A stretch of DNA of 7,753 nucleotides, taken from assembly GCA_023248455.1 (NCBI GenBank), contig JAHFEN010000019.1, positions 696 to 8,448 on the forward strand, written 5' to 3'. Below are positions 5,623-7,753 of this stretch, in pieces; position 1 is the stretch's first letter; the number at the start of each line of letters is the position of its first letter. Position numbers and translations under genes: made by a program. Under the pieces are notes generated by a model. The model was not told the origin of the DNA. It was given only the letters and a program-made list of their open reading frames with translations, and did not search any database. The DNA comes from Microcaldota archaeon. GTDB taxonomy: Archaea; Micrarchaeota; Micrarchaeia; Anstonellales; Anstonellaceae.

Positions 5623-6472
5623 CAAAAAGGTCGCATTGGTGACCGGCGGCAGCCAGGGGATAGGCAGGGCAATTTCAACTGCGTTTGCCAAAAGCGGTTA
5701 CACAGTAATAATCTGCGCAAGGACTGCCGAAGACGTTGAAAAGGCTGCAACGGAACTTTCCTCGCTGGGCGGCAGGTGTGAGGGACTGGTACTGGACGTT
5801 TCTGATGCAGAGGCGATTCGCAGCGCGGTCAGCACGGTCGCAGAATCATACGGGCGCATAGATGTCCTGGTCGCCTGCGCAGGCATTTACGGGCCAATCG
5901 GCGTTCTTGAGGAAAACGATTCTTCTGCATGGGAACGGGCGATTCGCGTCAACCTGTGCGGCACGGTCTTCACAGTCCAGGCAGTGCTTCCAACAATGAA
6001 AAAGCAGGGGAACGGCTGCATAATAACGCTCGCGGGAGGGGGCGTGGGCGGGCCTTCCATAAAGCCGAATTTTTCCTCTTATGTGACTTCCAAGTTCGCG
6101 ATCTGTGGCTTCACCGAGGCGGTTTCAAAGGAGCTTGCAGGCACTGGCGTGCGGATAAATGCAATTTCTCCAGGAGCCGTGAACACCCGCTTGCTGGAAG
6201 AGGTGCTGTCATCAGGTAAAAAGGCAGGCAAGGCGTTTTATGAATCTTCCAAGAAGCAGAAGGAAACCGGGGGCACCTCCCCCTGGGTTGCTGCCGAGTT
6301 TGCGCTGTTCCTTGCAAGCGACGTGGCAAAACACATCAATGGCAAAGTATTGAGCGCGGTCTGGGACAAAAAGGAAAAGCTGTCCTCAATGAAAGACGAG
6401 ATGAACGGCTCGGTTTACACCCTCAGGCGCATAGACAGCGCGCTTTTCTGGGAAAAGAAAAAACAGGCATAG
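5606..6472 (+). CDS. Short-chain dehydrogenase/reductase (SDR), atypical active site
   Basis: A 288-residue SDR with a Rossmann fold. The cofactor motif is TGGSQGIG (13-20), followed by LDVSD (63-67), ACAG (90-93, in place of NNAG), Asn116 of the catalytic tetrad, and YVTSK with Tyr159 and Lys163. The segment that should carry the catalytic Ser reads TLAGGGVGGP (141-150). Relatives I recall have LSGGGA here, so the Ser is replaced by Ala143. ISPGAVNT (187-194) is the usual segment after the sixth strand. The C-terminus, GKVLSAVWDKKEKL and YTLRRID, matches a set of SDRs found in surface-sugar clusters rather than the fatty-acid FabG type. It probably reduces, oxidises or epimerises a nucleotide-linked sugar; substrate unknown. 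The start at 5606 is backed by AGGTG 6 bases upstream. It is the second gene of the operon, overlapping the dehydrogenase gene, which implies linked expression. Confidence 0.85.
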   Translation: MAAKIDKKVALVTGGSQGIGRAISTAFAKSGYTVIICARTAEDVEKAATELSSLGGRCEGLVLDVSDAEAIRSAVSTVAESYGRIDVLVACAGIYGPIGVLEENDSSAWERAIRVNLCGTVFTVQAVLPTMKKQGNGCIITLAGGGVGGPSIKPNFSSYVTSKFAICGFTEAVSKELAGTGVRINAISPGAVNTRLLEEVLSSGKKAGKAFYESSKKQKETGGTSPWVAAEFALFLASDVAKHINGKVLSAVWDKKEKLSSMKDEMNGSVYTLRRIDSALFWEKKKQA

Positions 6473-6475
6473 GTG
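6471..6475 (+). promoter_or_regulatory. Shine-Dalgarno site deciding the epimerase start
   Basis: AGGTG overlaps the SDR stop codon (TAG at 6470-6472) and sits 6 bases before the ATG at 6482. The upstream in-frame GTG at 6473 is part of this site, so the ATG is the likelier start. Confidence 0.65.
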
Positions 6476-6481
6476 CGAAAA

Positions 6482-7450
6482 ATGAAGGCAATTGTATTCG
6501 GCGGCGCAGGTTTCATAGGGAGCGAGCTTGCGGAAAAGCTCATTTCCGAAGGGAATTCCGTCACAGTTTTTGACAGCATGTACACAGGCAAGATGGAGAA
6601 CCTCTCCGGCTGCTCGAGCAAGAAGGGCTTCAAATTCATCAAAGGCGACATGAGGAAACTGGAAGAGGTGAAAAAGGCGCTCAAAGGGCAGGACATCGTT
6701 TATCATCTTGCAGCGAATGCCGATATACGCGGAGGCATGGAAAACACCTTTCTGGATTTCGAGTACAATGCAATAACTGTTTACAACTGCCTGGAGGCCA
6801 TGCGGCTTGCGGATGTGAAAAAAATAGCATTCACTTCATCCTCTGCTGTTTATGGTGAGCCGGGAGTTTATCCCACTCCCGAATCCTACGGCCCGCTCCG
6901 GCCAACCTCGCTTTACGGAGCCTCCAAGCTTGCCGCAGAGGGATACGTTTCGGCATTCTGCGAAACTTTCGGTATACAGGGGTTCATTTTCAGGTTTGTG
7001 AACATACTCGGGGCGAAGAATAACCACGGAGTGGTGGGTGACTTCATAAGGAAGCTCACGAAAGACCCGAAGAAGCTTGTGGTGCTTGGCAGCGGAAAGC
7101 AGCGCAAGTCCTGCCTGCATGTGTCCGACTGCCTTACTGGGATTGACGCTGGCGTGAAGCACGGTAAGCAGGCGGTGAATTTCTACAACATAGGCAATGA
7201 CGACTGGGCTTATGTTGACCAAATTGCCGACCAGGTGGTTGCGGCAATGGGTTTCAAAAACGTCAAATACGAGCACACTGGCGGCGAGCGCGGATGGGCG
7301 GGGGACATGCCATTCGTTTTCCTGGACAACAAGAAGCTGCGCGGGTGCGGATGGAAGCCGACCCTGGATTCACAGCAGGCGGTTTTCAGGGCCGCAAAGG
7401 AGATGCTTTCTGCTCAATCAATAGAGGACAAGCACAAGCAGCACTACTGA
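6482..7450 (+). CDS. NAD-dependent nucleotide-sugar epimerase, UDP-glucose 4-epimerase (GalE)-like
   Basis: An extended SDR of 322 residues. It begins MKAIVFGGAGFIGS with the GGAGFIG dinucleotide motif (7-13) and Asp31 at the end of the second strand, which favours NAD. HLAANADIRGG (75-85) is the segment typical of archaeal GalE-like proteins. The catalytic set is present: FTSSSAVYG (117-125) with the active Ser, and YGASK with Tyr145 and Lys149. RFVNILGAKN (171-180) and the C-terminal GGERGWAGD (267-275) shape the nucleotide-sugar pocket. The likely reaction is C4 epimerisation of a UDP-hexose, though close relatives act on other sugars or as dehydratases. The ATG at 6482 is chosen over the GTG at 6473 because AGGTG lies 6 bases before it and the protein then starts directly at the first Rossmann strand. 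It is the third gene of the operon, with 9 bases to the SDR stop and 13 to the next start. Confidence 0.9.
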   Translation: MKAIVFGGAGFIGSELAEKLISEGNSVTVFDSMYTGKMENLSGCSSKKGFKFIKGDMRKLEEVKKALKGQDIVYHLAANADIRGGMENTFLDFEYNAITVYNCLEAMRLADVKKIAFTSSSAVYGEPGVYPTPESYGPLRPTSLYGASKLAAEGYVSAFCETFGIQGFIFRFVNILGAKNNHGVVGDFIRKLTKDPKKLVVLGSGKQRKSCLHVSDCLTGIDAGVKHGKQAVNFYNIGNDDWAYVDQIADQVVAAMGFKNVKYEHTGGERGWAGDMPFVFLDNKKLRGCGWKPTLDSQQAVFRAAKEMLSAQSIEDKHKQHY

Positions 7451-7454
7451 TGCC

Positions 7455-7460
7455 GGTGGT
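7455..7460 (+). promoter_or_regulatory. Shine-Dalgarno site for the TTG start of the nucleotidyltransferase
   Basis: GGTGGT lies just 3 bases before the TTG at 7464, with its GGTG core ending 5 bases before it. The ATG at 7450 and the GTG at 7456 are out of frame with the conserved protein, so TTG is the first usable start after the epimerase stop. Confidence 0.5.
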
Positions 7461-7463
7461 ATT

Positions 7464-7753
7464 TTGGGCAAAGGAATCACAGGGCTCATCCTCTCGGGCG
7501 GTCTGGGCACACGCATGAGGCCGTTCACGCTTCATACGCCAAAGTGCCTGGTCGAAGTTTATGGCAGGCCATTTCTAGACTACCAGCTTGAGCTTCTTGC
7601 TGCAAAGGGGGTTTCACAAGCCATACTTTCAACCGGCTATCTTGGGCACAAAATCGAGGACTATATGGGTTCTCATTCAACTCACGGCATTAAAGTGGAG
7701 GTCAGCCATGAAAAAGAGCGGCTGGGCACAGGCGGGTCGATAATCAATTCCCT
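7464..7753 (+). CDS. Sugar-1-phosphate nucleotidyltransferase, WcbM/HddC-like, 3' end outside window
   Basis: The first 96 residues of a nucleotidyltransferase that joins a nucleoside triphosphate and a sugar-1-phosphate into an NDP-sugar. GLILSGGLGTRMRPFT (residues 6-21) is the nucleotide-binding signature, and TPKCLVEV contains the Lys that contacts phosphate. GRPFLDYQLELL, AILSTGYLGHKI and ERLGTGGSI follow in the family order. The RPFLDY, LSTGY and LGTGG combination is closest to the WcbM/HddC-like branch, which includes D-glycero-D-manno-heptose-1-phosphate guanylyltransferase; hexose-1-phosphate enzymes such as mannose-1-phosphate guanylyltransferase remain possible. It starts with TTG at 7464 after GGTGGT, 13 bases after the epimerase stop, so it is the fourth gene of the operon. 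The catalytic Asp of the second half lies beyond the window. Confidence 0.88.
   Translation, partial: MGKGITGLILSGGLGTRMRPFTLHTPKCLVEVYGRPFLDYQLELLAAKGVSQAILSTGYLGHKIEDYMGSHSTHGIKVEVSHEKERLGTGGSIINS

Noticed and set aside
6836..7276. Minus-strand open frame of 146 codons opposite the epimerase gene
   Set aside because: Low-complexity antisense product with no family match; the epimerase catalytic residues lie on the plus strand here.

Overview
This window looks like part of an archaeal cell-surface glycan locus. It has nine protein genes: four glycosyltransferase or methyltransferase genes on the left, and a sugar-nucleotide block on the right. Two genes run off the ends. Archaeal origin is inferred from TATA-like boxes at archaeal spacing, one apparently leaderless gene, repeated AGGTG/GGTG Shine-Dalgarno sites with some GTG and TTG starts, heavy use of AGG/AGA (Arg) and ATA (Ile) codons, and a GalE-type epimerase of an archaeal-looking kind. 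No marker gene fixes the lineage. I see no tRNA, rRNA, CRISPR array or mobile element.

Layout. 1-732 (minus) is the start of a family 2 glycosyltransferase (GT2), cut by the window edge. A divergent promoter (733-803) separates it from a plus-strand pair: a SAM-dependent methyltransferase with a CmcI/Methyltransf_24-like core (837-1637) and a WaaE-like GT2 (1649-2491). The plus pair meets, tail to tail with 8 bases between stops, a minus-strand pair: a transaldolase (4242-3595) followed by a GT4 glycosyltransferase (3570-2500). A second divergent promoter (4243-4326) drives that pair and a tight plus-strand operon: a nucleotide-sugar dehydrogenase of the UDP-glucose/GDP-mannose family (4327-5622), an SDR oxidoreductase (5606-6472), a UDP-glucose 4-epimerase-like enzyme (6482-7450) and a sugar-1-phosphate nucleotidyltransferase (7464 to the edge).

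How it fits together (inference). The nucleotidyltransferase would activate a sugar phosphate. The three Rossmann enzymes would oxidise, reduce or epimerise the activated sugar. The transaldolase could supply a ketose phosphate such as sedoheptulose-7-phosphate. The three glycosyltransferases and the methyltransferase would build and decorate the glycan. The most notable point is that two neighbouring oxidoreductases lack a textbook catalytic residue: the dehydrogenase has Thr258 where the nucleophilic Cys is expected, and the SDR has Ala143 where the catalytic Ser is expected. The product may therefore not be an ordinary uronic acid. An eight-G tract in the methyltransferase gene is a candidate on/off slippage site.
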